In this document: in pieces, positions 21,982-30,640 of the stretch
How positions within the stretch are numbered: the stretch's first letter is position 1
Layout: each line of letters opens with the position of its first letter
Notes under the pieces: model-generated
Told to the model about the DNA's origin: nothing
What the model saw: the letters and a program-made list of their open reading frames with translations, nothing else
Database searches by the model: none
Translations under genes and position numbers: made by a program
Virus record (IMG/VR): IMGVR_UViG_3300034121_001426
Location: 1-61,396 of that record
Source of the DNA: a virus
Strand: one strand, 5' to 3'
DNA length: 61,396 nt

Positions 21982-24045
21982 TCATTTGCTGGTGGCTCGG
22001 TATATTCCGTCCCAATCCTGGGGCAGATCCTGTGAGTTCATGTGCTGACATCTTTCAATCCAGATTTGATAATATAGATCCATTTGTTGATCAAATTCGC
22101 CCATGAGTTGATCACACATTTCCCTAGCTTGTGTAAATTTTTGATTTCTATACAAGTGCATCATGAGATTGTGTTTGTTTCGGGCCAGATGATATTGAGG
22201 CATGTGTTGCCTGGGAGTCTTAAGCAAGGGCGTATAAATGTTCAGTCCCACAGTTTTGCCTTTGACTGCAATGCAATCCAGTTCCAGACAAAAGAAATCA
22301 TCTTTGACTGCCTGGTAGGTATCAGGCCCCAGAATCACCAGAACTCCATACCCCTTGGTTTGACTTTCCAGTCTGCTGGCCACACTCACTGGATCACCCA
22401 GCACATCATATCCCATCTTACCCTGGCTGCCAATGTTGCCCACCAATATTTTGCCAGTGTTGACTCCTGCGCCCATGCCCACTTGAGGCTTGCCACTGGC
22501 TACAAGTTTTTGATTGAACTGGTGCACAGCTTGTATCATTTCAATTGTGGTTTTCACAGCATGATAGGCATGTCTTTGATCATCCAAGGGGGCACCATGA
22601 ATGTGCAAACTGGCATCACCAATAAACTTGATCAGACAACCATTGTTGTCAAACACTGGTTGTGCAATGGCTGTCATGTATTCATTCATGATGGCAGTAA
22701 AGCCTTCCACGTCCTGGTCATATTTTTCTCCCAAGCCAGTGAAGTTTCTCATGTCTGTCATCACTGCTGTGAGCATTTTTTCCTCGCCACCCAATTTTAT
22801 CAGTTCTGGATTTTTCTGCAAGCGTTCCACAATCACAGGACTCACATAACTGCCAAATTGCCGTTTGATCTGTTGTTTGAGAAAGAATTCAGTCAGGAAT
22901 TTCACAACATACACATGCAATCCCACACAAATCAATACCAGTGCAGGAAAGGTGACATCTATCAGGACACTGGCTGTGGCATACAGCCACATGCTGCCAG
23001 AGATACTGCCTGCCAACAACACAATCATGCTAGCTATGCCCACATACAACCATCTGCTCAGCACAATCAGCAATGCTGCTGCTATTATACTCAGGAGTAT
23101 TTCTGCTGCATCAGCATAATCAGGCCTATCAATGGACACTTGGTTGAGCAGTGTGGCAATCACAGTTGCCTGAACATCCTGTGGAAATTTAGCGCCCATG
23201 CTGGTGGCCACTGGATTGGCCACGGCTGTGGCACTGGCGCCCACTATCACAACTGCCCCTTCAAAATCCTCAGGCAGATTCATCATGCTGGCAGTGCGGT
23301 AGCCCTGGCTCCAGTCAATCCAGATCCTGCCCAGACTGTCAGTGTTGATGGGTCCAAAGCGAGGTATTCTCAAGGCTTCAACTCCCTGTGCATTTAGTTT
23401 GACCTGGAATGATCGGTCCAGAGCCAGTATGCGCAAGGTTTCCAAGCTCACATGGGGATAAAGATTTTGATTTATGCTTACAACCAGGGGCACACGACGA
23501 TTTACACCATCCAATTCAGGCAGCTGATTGGCAATGCCCACTGCGGCTGCTGACTGCTCCAATCTGGCTATATTGGCAATGATGCCAGGATAGCCATGAA
23601 TGCGATCCAGGTAATCATCATTTATCACCACTGCCCCTGGTTTCCTGGCTGTGTTTTTGTTGTGATTGCCAGGCACACTCACCAAAATAGTGGGCAACTG
23701 TTTGAGCACCTGTTCTAATTGAACATCCTGTGCCTGTCTGTCCTCTTCACTCATGAGCACACCAAACACAACCAAACCTGCATTTCTTTCATACAACTGT
23801 TGTATTAGATCTGCATACACACCCCTGGCAAATGGCCACTGTCCATGATGATCTATGGCTGCTTCATCTATGTTCACCACCCACAGATTGTTTTGTGTAG
23901 TGGGTTTGCTGGTGATAAGAGTATCAAAATATCTCAATCTCACACTTTCCACAAAACTGGGATCCCAGATTCTCATGCCCAAGAGTAGTGCCAGGGTCAA
24001 CAAACAGCCCAGCACATGAGTGAATATTTTTTTGAGTTTGTTCAT
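21982..24045 (-). CDS. CHASE2-class III adenylate/guanylate cyclase
   Basis: The 687-residue protein has one N-terminal TM, a periplasmic CHASE2 domain (about 40-310; 'VVNIDEAAIDHHGQWPFARG'), three TM segments (about 330-400) and a class III cyclase domain (about 440-620). Cyclase landmarks are 'AVMTDMRNFTGL' (metal Asp 1), 'KFIGDASLHIHGAP' (metal Asp 2), 'GVNTGKILVGNIGS' and 'YDVLGDPVSVASRLES'. The usual M-A-V/F-F/W before GAP is replaced by L-H-I-H. Its start overlaps the PA14/curlin gene by four bases. It probably turns an envelope signal into cAMP or cGMP. Confidence 0.92.
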   Translation of the reverse strand: MNKLKKIFTHVLGCLLTLALLLGMRIWDPSFVESVRLRYFDTLITSKPTTQNNLWVVNIDEAAIDHHGQWPFARGVYADLIQQLYERNAGLVVFGVLMSEEDRQAQDVQLEQVLKQLPTILVSVPGNHNKNTARKPGAVVINDDYLDRIHGYPGIIANIARLEQSAAAVGIANQLPELDGVNRRVPLVVSINQNLYPHVSLETLRILALDRSFQVKLNAQGVEALRIPRFGPINTDSLGRIWIDWSQGYRTASMMNLPEDFEGAVVIVGASATAVANPVATSMGAKFPQDVQATVIATLLNQVSIDRPDYADAAEILLSIIAAALLIVLSRWLYVGIASMIVLLAGSISGSMWLYATASVLIDVTFPALVLICVGLHVYVVKFLTEFFLKQQIKRQFGSYVSPVIVERLQKNPELIKLGGEEKMLTAVMTDMRNFTGLGEKYDQDVEGFTAIMNEYMTAIAQPVFDNNGCLIKFIGDASLHIHGAPLDDQRHAYHAVKTTIEMIQAVHQFNQKLVASGKPQVGMGAGVNTGKILVGNIGSQGKMGYDVLGDPVSVASRLESQTKGYGVLVILGPDTYQAVKDDFFCLELDCIAVKGKTVGLNIYTPLLKTPRQHMPQYHLARNKHNLMMHLYRNQKFTQAREMCDQLMGEFDQQMDLYYQIWIERCQHMNSQDLPQDWDGIYRATSK

Positions 24046-25304
24046 TGATTGATCCTCACTGCGCAACCAGCCAACACAATACAGGTTTGCTGTATTTCTA
24101 TGTTTTGGCTGGTACTGCTGGTTTGATTGAGTTCTATGGTGACGGCGCCACCATTGTTCACAGCTTGCACCCTGGCAGCATGAGGCATGTTGCCACTTTG
24201 GGTGACTGTGATGTTGTTGAGGCCACCTTGTGCTTGACTGTCCAAATAATGAGTTCCATTGCCAGTTTGTTGCAAGGCCACGATGTTACTGTCACCATTT
24301 AGGGTCTGGAACGCAGTTTTGGTGCCATCTTGAGTTTGACTGATTCTCACTGTGTTGTTGCTGCCTGTGACTGTGGTTTCCGCATAATGACCACTGTTGG
24401 TTTGACCCTGATTGTTCTGCAAAACTGTATGCATATTGTTGTTGCCAGTTGTGCTGGTTCTGGCATAATGTCCGCCGCTGTCAGATGCCAATGCTTGCCC
24501 AGCAGACGTGGTGCCCTGCAACACCTGCACCTGATTGCTGTTGCCAGTGATGTGCAGATCCACTCGTTTCGCTGTGGCACCATTTTGCAGGATGGTCACT
24601 GTGTTGCTGTCTCCATTGATCACAGCATTTTGATCTGTGGTGCCTCTCACCAAGTTGTTGCCTGCCATTTGTTCAATGTGAACCATGTTGTTGCTGCCCA
24701 GTTGACTCACATACACTCCTGAAGATTGCAGGGATTGTTCTTGTTTTCTTGTGAGTATTCTCACTGATTGTTCAGTTGTGGGTTTCACAGGACTCACAGT
24801 GCTCCAGGCACTGCTGGGCACAATCACAATGCCACTGCCAATGTTCCAGTTCAATTGCATGACTGCACCTCCACCATTCTCATACCACCATATTTCCACT
24901 GGATAATATTGTCCGCCCTGCAGAGTGATGGTGCCTGACCCATTGTAATAGCTGGGCCCCTGCTCTTGCCAGTTGTTGATCACCACACTGTTGTTGACGG
25001 TGAGATGGAATCCGTCATCAGATCTATCATAAAAAGTCACTGATTGTGCTCCAGCACCAGGCCAAAGCACATATCCTGTGATGTGAATGATTACTCTGTC
25101 GGTTCTGCCACTGTTGAGAATGCTGCCTCCACCAAAATCATAATTGAGTGTGGGAAGGGTACCTGAAGCCAATTGCGCAGTGCATGTGGTGCATCTGCTG
25201 GGAGTGGCACCAGTGCCTGCATAAATCACATAATTTAATCCAGCATCTGCTGATGCACAGTCTGGAAACACCAACAACACAAGGAATATTATCAAAAACT
25301 TCAT
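24042..25304 (-). CDS. Exported PA14-like plus curlin-repeat protein
   Basis: The 420-residue protein has a signal peptide (about 1-19), a PA14-like beta-sandwich (about 40-175; 'YDRSDDGFHLTVNNSVVINN', 'YYPVEIWWYENGGGAVMQLN') and a C-terminal half rich in curlin-type units such as 'GDSNTVTILQNG' and 'GNSNQVQVLQG'. It could serve as a minor curlin or nucleator (CsgB-like) carrying a glycan-binding head. It overlaps the FecR gene upstream and the cyclase gene downstream by four bases each. Confidence 0.82.
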   Translation of the reverse strand: MKFLIIFLVLLVFPDCASADAGLNYVIYAGTGATPSRCTTCTAQLASGTLPTLNYDFGGGSILNSGRTDRVIIHITGYVLWPGAGAQSVTFYDRSDDGFHLTVNNSVVINNWQEQGPSYYNGSGTITLQGGQYYPVEIWWYENGGGAVMQLNWNIGSGIVIVPSSAWSTVSPVKPTTEQSVRILTRKQEQSLQSSGVYVSQLGSNNMVHIEQMAGNNLVRGTTDQNAVINGDSNTVTILQNGATAKRVDLHITGNSNQVQVLQGTTSAGQALASDSGGHYARTSTTGNNNMHTVLQNNQGQTNSGHYAETTVTGSNNTVRISQTQDGTKTAFQTLNGDSNIVALQQTGNGTHYLDSQAQGGLNNITVTQSGNMPHAARVQAVNNGGAVTIELNQTSSTSQNIEIQQTCIVLAGCAVRINQ

Positions 25305-26302
25305 GGACTTTGTCTTATGATAAATGTGTTTCCGCCCACAGTGCCCACCTGTGTGGTGGCATTGTCACCATTGTGACTGATGGTGACATTTCCTGTGCTG
25401 CCATCCAAAAATCTCACAAAACTTTGTCCATATCCAGGTGTGGCTCTGCTGGCTGTGGTGGCGCCGGTGGCGGTGGTTTCCACCACAATAGGCACCGCTG
25501 TGCTTTTGTTCACAACTGATTCTTTCATTATCAGTTGTGAGGGCACATCAGAAGTATTGGGATTGTGCACAGGTTTGCTGGAAACCACAAGGGCATCCTG
25601 GTTAGCTTCTTGAGAACCAGACGCTGAGGATTTGGCTAATCCTTTCAATCCTGGTGGGGGAACAACAATCATGAGATTGTTTATATTACTTTCCGAGACC
25701 TGAATTCTGCTGGGAGGTGTTGGCGGAGTGTGGGCATTGGTAACTGTGGTTGCTGTAAATGGCTGGTCCAGTTCCACCATACCTGCTGGATTGCTCACTT
25801 GTATTTTGCCTGTTCTGCAAACACCAGCCTGATCACAACTGGGAACCAATACAACAAAACTTTCTCCTGATTCAGCCACAGTCATGAAAAAATCTGTGCC
25901 TCTCACAGCAATACTGGCTGTGGGAGTTTGTAAATCCACTTTCTGCTGATTGATTTTGGCTATCTGGCCACTGGCATATCTCACTGTGCCCATGCCCACT
26001 CTGAGAGTGACTTTGCTGTTGTCTCCTTGTCTGGGATCATACACATATTCATCAATAACCAATCTGCTCTGCTCAGTGATGCTGATCTTGGTGTTGTCCA
26101 CAAACCTGAGTTTGGCGCTGCCGTTTTGAGTGACAATCACATCCATGTTGGCCAGGGATGTGTTCACAGCAGCTTCCAGCAAATTACCAGATCTCTCGAT
26201 GTTGCCAGGAGATCCAGTAATTTCTGTTATATTTCCAATGGGATTAGCACTAGCAGCAAAACCTATTACAACAAATGCTAGAGCAGCTAGCAAAAGTTGC
26301 AT
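25301..26302 (-). CDS. Exported FecR-domain protein with curlin-like C-terminus
   Basis: The 333-residue protein has a signal peptide (about 1-19) and a FecR domain (about 25-145; 'VIVTQNGSAKLRFVDNTKIS', 'TPTASIAVRGTDFFMTV'). A Pro/Ser-rich linker follows, and the C-terminus 'GNVTISHNGDNATTQVG' resembles a curlin repeat. FecR domains of this kind, linked to CHASE2 cyclases in bacterial operons, are periplasmic sensors. The curlin-like tail suggests it may meet or co-assemble with the secreted fibre. Tightly coupled to its neighbours. Confidence 0.85.
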   Translation of the reverse strand: MQLLLAALAFVVIGFAASANPIGNITEITGSPGNIERSGNLLEAAVNTSLANMDVIVTQNGSAKLRFVDNTKISITEQSRLVIDEYVYDPRQGDNSKVTLRVGMGTVRYASGQIAKINQQKVDLQTPTASIAVRGTDFFMTVAESGESFVVLVPSCDQAGVCRTGKIQVSNPAGMVELDQPFTATTVTNAHTPPTPPSRIQVSESNINNLMIVVPPPGLKGLAKSSASGSQEANQDALVVSSKPVHNPNTSDVPSQLIMKESVVNKSTAVPIVVETTATGATTASRATPGYGQSFVRFLDGSTGNVTISHNGDNATTQVGTVGGNTFIIRQSP

Positions 26303-26306
26303 GATA

Positions 26307-26987
26307 TCAGTTGCCGGTTCTTACAGTAAATGTATTACTGGTTCCATTCACATTCAAGTTTACAGTTGTTGCATTGCTGCCTGATTGCACAGTTGTAATA
26401 TTGTTGCTGCTGCCTGTGATGTTCATGGCCAGAATATGACCAGTTCCAGCAACACCAGCTAGTGTGTTTGTGACAGTGTTGTTGTCACCATTCAGTGTGG
26501 CAGCAACATTGGCATTGCTGCTTTCCACAACAGTGGTGATTGCGTTGGTGTTGCCAGTCACCACTGTATTGGTTCTATTGGCAGTGCCAATCACAGTGGT
26601 GCTGATCATGTTGGCATTGCCTGTGATGGTTTCTGTTATGCTGCTGTTGCTGCAACTGCCAGTGGCAGTGACACCAATACCACCACATTTGGTTGTGGTT
26701 GTGTTGCTGTTGCCGTTGACGGTGCTAGTATATGTGTTGGTATCACCTACAACAGCATATTGTGCCTGGTTGGTGGTGCCAGTCTGTCTCACAGTGATGG
26801 TGGCGCTGTTGCCTGACACACTGCTGGCCCTGTCAGTGCCAGAGCCCACCTTGTTGGCTGTGCCCACTTGTTCGATTGTTGTGGTTGAATTGTTACCCAG
26901 TTGATCCAGATAAACTTCATTTGCCTCACTGGTGCTGGCAATCATACAAACACCCATGAGGGCCAGTAGTATAGCAGTTTTATTCAT
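26307..26987 (-). CDS. csgA: Curlin-like amyloid fibre subunit (CsgA-like)
   Basis: The 226-residue protein has a signal peptide (about 1-22) followed by 'VYLDQLGNNSTTTIEQVG' and 'GNSATITVRQTGTTNQ', the N-x(5)-Q-x-G-x-x-N curlin pattern. About eight further degenerate units rich in Asn, Thr and Ser follow. Charged residues are rare. In bacteria such subunits are exported unfolded through CsgG and polymerise into surface amyloid. The start overlaps the csgG stop by four bases. Later units lose the Gln, so amyloid formation is expected but not certain. Confidence 0.82.
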   Translation of the reverse strand: MNKTAILLALMGVCMIASTSEANEVYLDQLGNNSTTTIEQVGTANKVGSGTDRASSVSGNSATITVRQTGTTNQAQYAVVGDTNTYTSTVNGNSNTTTTKCGGIGVTATGSCSNSSITETITGNANMISTTVIGTANRTNTVVTGNTNAITTVVESSNANVAATLNGDNNTVTNTLAGVAGTGHILAMNITGSSNNITTVQSGSNATTVNLNVNGTSNTFTVRTGN

Positions 26988-27814
26988 TTGATTGCTCCTT
27001 GAATTCGTGTGTCAAAATCCCAATGACCTTTGTTGGCACCCTCTTTTATCAATTGAATCACAGCAGCTTCAATGGCAATTTGTATGGCCTGATTGCGACT
27101 TTCGTTTATGCTGGCTCCAATTTCCGCCTCCACAGCTCGGGTACCCGCATCTATGAATCTCAACACACCAGCATTGTCCATGTAACTCATGATGGTTTTG
27201 GTGACTGTGACATTCACCAAAACTTCTCCGCTGCTGGTGCTCACTGCTCGCAAATTGATGGTGACTGTGTCCTGTCTGTACTGAGTATTGCCTCCAATAC
27301 CCAAAAATCTTGCACCCATTCCACCTGTTTGAGTGTTGTTGTCATACCCTATGATTCCACCTTCCATGAGCAAGCCTGCAAACAACAGTGGAGGCACAGG
27401 CTGTGCATTGGCTCCCTGGTAGAGTTCTCTCATCTGACGGATCAGTTGTCTTTCCTTGATCAAACTTTCAATGCCCACACGTTCAATCACCCTGAACCAT
27501 CTACGGTTGCCCACCTCTGTGAGAGCTTGCATGAGATAGGCTTCGGCTCCCTGAGTAACAGCACTGCTGAAGCTGGCAACTCCTAGAGTATCTTTGCGTT
27601 GACCAGTTTTGTCCTGAAAATTATACACAGCCACAGTGATGGGACCACCTCTGGGTGGCAACAGTTGATTTTCATTGAGAGAATAAAATTTACTACTGCT
27701 GATAGCAGGAGGTTTGGTAATGTCGTGATCAGTTACTGTGGCAATTGTAGCTACAGTTGCACATGCAGAAATCCAGGGTAATACAATAGCCAATTTGATC
27801 CATGATTTTGCCAT
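26984..27814 (-). CDS. csgG: Curli secretion pore lipoprotein CsgG
   Basis: The 276-residue protein has a lipoprotein signal ending 'PWISACAT' (acyl Cys about residue 18) and the CsgG core: 'PPRGGPITVAVYNFQDKTGQ', 'RWFRVIERVGIESLIKERQL' and 'DTVTINLRAVSTSSGEVLVN'. CsgG forms the nonameric outer-membrane channel for curli subunits. Length matches the bacterial family (about 277 aa). It starts directly after csgF with no gap. No key region appears missing. Confidence 0.93.
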   Translation of the reverse strand: MAKSWIKLAIVLPWISACATVATIATVTDHDITKPPAISSSKFYSLNENQLLPPRGGPITVAVYNFQDKTGQRKDTLGVASFSSAVTQGAEAYLMQALTEVGNRRWFRVIERVGIESLIKERQLIRQMRELYQGANAQPVPPLLFAGLLMEGGIIGYDNNTQTGGMGARFLGIGGNTQYRQDTVTINLRAVSTSSGEVLVNVTVTKTIMSYMDNAGVLRFIDAGTRAVEAEIGASINESRNQAIQIAIEAAVIQLIKEGANKGHWDFDTRIQGAIK

Positions 27815-28255
27815 TCAAAATGCAATACTCCCAATGGGAAGGATAACCCGGGTGGTACTACCATAGGTATCCACAACTGTGAGATTTATGTCATTGCCCA
27901 CTCTTGCATAGGCAATCACATTGCCGCCCAAGCTGATACTGCCACTGTTGCTGGGATTTTCACCAAAAATTGCCTCGCTGAGCCTTTTGGCCAATTGCTG
28001 ATAAACTATACTTTGCAAATTGCCCACAAATTGGTTTACAGGATTGGTGAGTCTGGCTCTTTCCTGAGCTGCCAATTCCTGTGCCTGTTTGTCTTTTTGC
28101 TTTTGCTGGCCCTGGATCTGCAATTGCTCAATAGTCAGCACATGGCTGCTATAGCCTACACCTGTGAAGCTGGGACTATTGAAACTGTGTACCAGTTCAC
28201 CTGCCTGAGCAGCACTGGTGATCACAAGGGCTAGAATATAAACCCACAGTCGCAT
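27815..28255 (-). CDS. csgF: Curli assembly factor CsgF
   Basis: The 146-residue protein has a signal peptide (about 1-18) and mature N-terminus 'GELVHSFNSPSFTG', the segment of CsgF that inserts into the CsgG barrel, then a helical 'NPVNQFVGNLQSIVYQQLAK' region and a beta-rich C-terminus. CsgF caps CsgG and couples secretion to nucleation. It is the first gene of the operon, with AAGGA before the ATG at 28255. No CsgE gene is visible in the window. Confidence 0.88.
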   Translation of the reverse strand: MRLWVYILALVITSAAQAGELVHSFNSPSFTGVGYSSHVLTIEQLQIQGQQKQKDKQAQELAAQERARLTNPVNQFVGNLQSIVYQQLAKRLSEAIFGENPSNSGSISLGGNVIAYARVGNDINLTVVDTYGSTTRVILPIGSIAF

Positions 28256-28290
28256 GCAATATTTCCTTGAAGACCAATTTCTTCGTGGAA

Positions 28291-28298
28291 ATATTTAC
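28291..28298 (-). promoter_or_regulatory. Late promoter-like box (GTAAATAT) before the curli operon
   Basis: Minus-strand TGTAAATATTTCC lies 36 bases upstream of csgF. It resembles the CTAAATAT/TAAATA boxes before virion genes, suggesting that the operon is under phage late control. No TTGACA-type promoter is seen here. Confidence 0.4.
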
Positions 28299-28339
28299 AT
28301 GCAACTGCAAGTTGTTATCTAGTTGATAAGTACTGTTGC

Positions 28340-28714
28340 CTAGAAGGCAAAGAACTGGGGATCCATTTCAATTGCCACAGGCGACACTGGCTTGTAGCCC
28401 TGATGAGCAATCACTTTGTTGCTGTCTACAGGTTTGCGACCAGGTCCCAGACTCCAGGTGATGTGATACACACTGCCATCAGGCCTGCTGGTGCTGCCAT
28501 CAATCATGAGCACCAGTGCCTGAACACCCATGAGGTCATCCACAGTGCCCACAACTTGAGCTTGTGTGGCTGTGGGCAGGGGATATTTGTCATCCACGCC
28601 AAACTTCAGTGTGCAGTGGTGTGCAATCACTCGTTCATAAACAGGAGGGAACAGTTCCAGCAGTTTGTCCCTAGTTTGTTCATCCAGGCTCCAGCCCACA
28701 TATCCTTTAGTCAT
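28340..28714 (-). CDS. 2H phosphoesterase-like protein
   Basis: The 124-residue protein has two H-x-T-type motifs, 'AHHCTLKFGVD' (about residue 32) and 'VYHITWSLGPGRKPVDSNKV' (about 83), the signature of 2H phosphoesterases that open 2',3'-cyclic or cyclic-oligonucleotide phosphates. Phage members include the anti-CBASS enzyme Acb1, but sequence alone does not show that this is one. It overlaps the next upstream gene by eight bases. Confidence 0.65.
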   Translation of the reverse strand: MTKGYVGWSLDEQTRDKLLELFPPVYERVIAHHCTLKFGVDDKYPLPTATQAQVVGTVDDLMGVQALVLMIDGSTSRPDGSVYHITWSLGPGRKPVDSNKVIAHQGYKPVSPVAIEMDPQFFAF

Positions 28715-29411
28715 TTGCTACTCCATATTTTTTCAGCTCACGATGATTGAGCTGGCGCTTGGTGGCACAATACACAGGATCTCCCCACGCATGTGTTCGG
28801 GTGGTGAGGTTGTAGGTGCTGTTCTCACCAGCACGGCTCACAGTGGCTTCCAGGATCACATCATAGGCGGTTCCGCCCTCAGTGATCTCATAAACCTTGC
28901 CAGTGATCTTGTCCACACGGCTAACCTTGATTACGGGCGGAATAGGTTTCACTTCCACCACATACCAGATGCCTTCCTTTTTGCGCAGTTGTGTGCTGTC
29001 AGGCAAGGTGCGCTGGTGGGCCAGTCGTGCAGCCTTTTGTTCCTGCTCATAGGTGCGCCACCTGTTTATCCAGGGTCTGTAGTGAGGGTTCACCTCCAGC
29101 CTGCCAGTTTCAGGATGCACATAAAACCGTCTGCTGGTGTGCTCCAACAGCCTCACACCATAGCTGGTGATGTAAACTTCACCATCACGCATGAGAGTGT
29201 GGATTTCCACAAAATCATGGAGATGATCTCTCACATGCTGTTGTACAGGATTGTCAGCCCGGAGATTTTCGCTGATTTCGCTGTAGACATCGTTCCAAAA
29301 CTTGCCCACGCGGCTGTTGAGAAACCTCAACAGAGGTGCCAGATTTTCGTTTAGTTGCTTTTCCACATGTTGGGAGACATAAGGCTTTCTCATGCCCTCT
29401 TTGCTGAGCAT
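28707..29411 (-). CDS. Conserved bacterial-type protein of unknown function, 234 aa
   Basis: The protein reads 'LAPLLRFLNSRVGKFWNDVY', then 'VQQHVRDHLHDFVE', 'GRLEVNPHYRPWINRW' and 'RQLNHRELKKYGV'. I recall the same pattern from a family found scattered in bacteria and phages, without assigned function. It is soluble and basic. Its end overlaps the 2H gene, so the two are probably cotranscribed. Confidence 0.65.
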   Translation of the reverse strand: MLSKEGMRKPYVSQHVEKQLNENLAPLLRFLNSRVGKFWNDVYSEISENLRADNPVQQHVRDHLHDFVEIHTLMRDGEVYITSYGVRLLEHTSRRFYVHPETGRLEVNPHYRPWINRWRTYEQEQKAARLAHQRTLPDSTQLRKKEGIWYVVEVKPIPPVIKVSRVDKITGKVYEITEGGTAYDVILEATVSRAGENSTYNLTTRTHAWGDPVYCATKRQLNHRELKKYGVAND

Positions 29412-29415
29412 GTAG

Positions 29416-29664
29416 TCAGGATCCTGGGCACGACCAGGGCGAGGGCAGCATATCTTTCAACTTTTCTAGTTTTCCCTCTATGTCTTCTACAAGATCCATA
29501 GCCATGTTTATTTGGATTTCCAATTTTTGGCCAGGATCCATTTTGGAAAACTTGGGTATAACAACATCTCGACCAGGCTTGTTGTTGCTGGCTTTGCTAG
29601 ATGGTGCTTTGGAGCCTGGTTTTGTTGGATTGAGAATTGGAAGTGGTTTGGGACCTTTGGCCAT
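29416..29664 (-). CDS. Small hypothetical protein, 82 aa
   Basis: A Pro/Lys/Ser-rich N-terminal half is followed by a helix ('LEIQINMAMDLVEDIEGKLE'). The ribosome site is weak. It ends four bases before the downstream gene. Probably real because of spacing and helical, non-random composition. Confidence 0.5.
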   Translation of the reverse strand: MAKGPKPLPILNPTKPGSKAPSSKASNNKPGRDVVIPKFSKMDPGQKLEIQINMAMDLVEDIEGKLEKLKDMLPSPWSCPGS

Positions 29665-29719
29665 GAGACTACACCATGATTTATGCTATGTTGCAGTTAT
29701 TTACCAAATAATCAGCTGG

Positions 29720-30610
29720 TTAGTCTAGTTCCCAGTATTCATGGGCCAATGAGCCATATTTTTCCCGGTTGAGTGCATAATACAAGCCATGTATATACAC
29801 TTCCAGTTCATCCTCCATGGCCACAGCTAAATTTGTATTTGTGGGCTCATATTTGTCCACAAATGCCTCATGCGACATATAATCTCTTATATTGGGATTG
29901 ACTAATTCATCAGGAATTACTATAGCACTATTGCTGTCTTGTACCAATTGCAGTTGGCGTGCTATATGTGTGATCACTGTGATCCTCGCCATAGCTTCCA
30001 AAGATTGAACAATCTCTTTGCGGTTATTGGGCAGAGTATTGTATAGATCAGTTGTCTGAAATTGCTTGATCCATTCAGCCACTTTGGCTCTGTAAATATT
30101 TGTTTTGTTCTGATCTACGCCCACATCCTCAGGGAACACCAGGGTAACATCATGTTTATTAGTGTATGTGAATGAACTTTTGCCATAGATGGGGAATATC
30201 AGATAAATTTTGTTGCCAAATTGTTCTGCTAGCCTATCATCTGTTGTGGCAAAGATGCTGTTGCTGCGCAGTGCAGTCATGCCACTTTTGCGTAACATGT
30301 CATCAAACAATTGTGCAGCTTCTTTGTTGCTGTCTTTGGGTTTCCTAGCCAACCAACTCCTGCCCAAAAAGGCATCTGGGCCCGTGCCGCCTCGCAACAG
30401 GAATTGGTTGGTTTCCTGCACAACACGGATGTATTCAGCACAATCTTCGCTGATTTTCTGGAATAGGTTTTTAGTGCTGCCTGTGATTCTTATGGTTTGT
30501 TTGCTGCCAGGCTCTAGAGTATCTGGTTTTAACTTGGCAAGTGATATGGGGTTATTTTTGGGTTTACCAACATTATCAACATCTTCACACAGCAAATCTC
30601 TGGCTTTCAT
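29720..30610 (-). CDS. Putative internal virion protein, ADP-ribosyltransferase-like family, copy 1
   Basis: The start at 30610 (MKARDLLCEDVD) follows GGGAG. Core motifs shared with the genes at 38917 and 39963 are 'FLLRGGTGPDAFLGRSW' and 'ARKPKDSNKEA' and 'GMTALRSNSIFATTDDRLAE', then 'IYLIFPIYGKSSF'. The Arg-Gly strand, S-N-S-I-F strand and later acidic segment suggest an Arg-specific ADP-ribosyltransferase fold; this is my inference. The N-terminal MKxxDLL motif recurs in three other proteins here and may be a head-targeting sequence. A late box lies at 30633. Confidence 0.55.
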   Translation of the reverse strand: MKARDLLCEDVDNVGKPKNNPISLAKLKPDTLEPGSKQTIRITGSTKNLFQKISEDCAEYIRVVQETNQFLLRGGTGPDAFLGRSWLARKPKDSNKEAAQLFDDMLRKSGMTALRSNSIFATTDDRLAEQFGNKIYLIFPIYGKSSFTYTNKHDVTLVFPEDVGVDQNKTNIYRAKVAEWIKQFQTTDLYNTLPNNRKEIVQSLEAMARITVITHIARQLQLVQDSNSAIVIPDELVNPNIRDYMSHEAFVDKYEPTNTNLAVAMEDELEVYIHGLYYALNREKYGSLAHEYWELD

Positions 30611-30632
30611 ATATGCAACTCCCGGGCTGCAC

Positions 30633-30640
30633 ATATTTAG
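30633..30640 (-). promoter_or_regulatory. Late promoter-like box (CTAAATAT)
   Basis: CTAAATATG on the minus strand lies 23 bases upstream of the gene starting at 30610. Confidence 0.45.

Noticed and set aside
22084-23397. 437-codon plus-strand frame opposite the cyclase
   Set aside because: The minus strand encodes an unmistakable CHASE2-cyclase; the antisense frame is Cys/His/Gln-rich without motifs.
21982-28298. Host contamination as the source of the curli operon
   Set aside because: Both flanks are phage genes in the same dense style, codon look is the same, a late-type box precedes csgF and no break is visible. I cannot fully exclude a chimera without reads.
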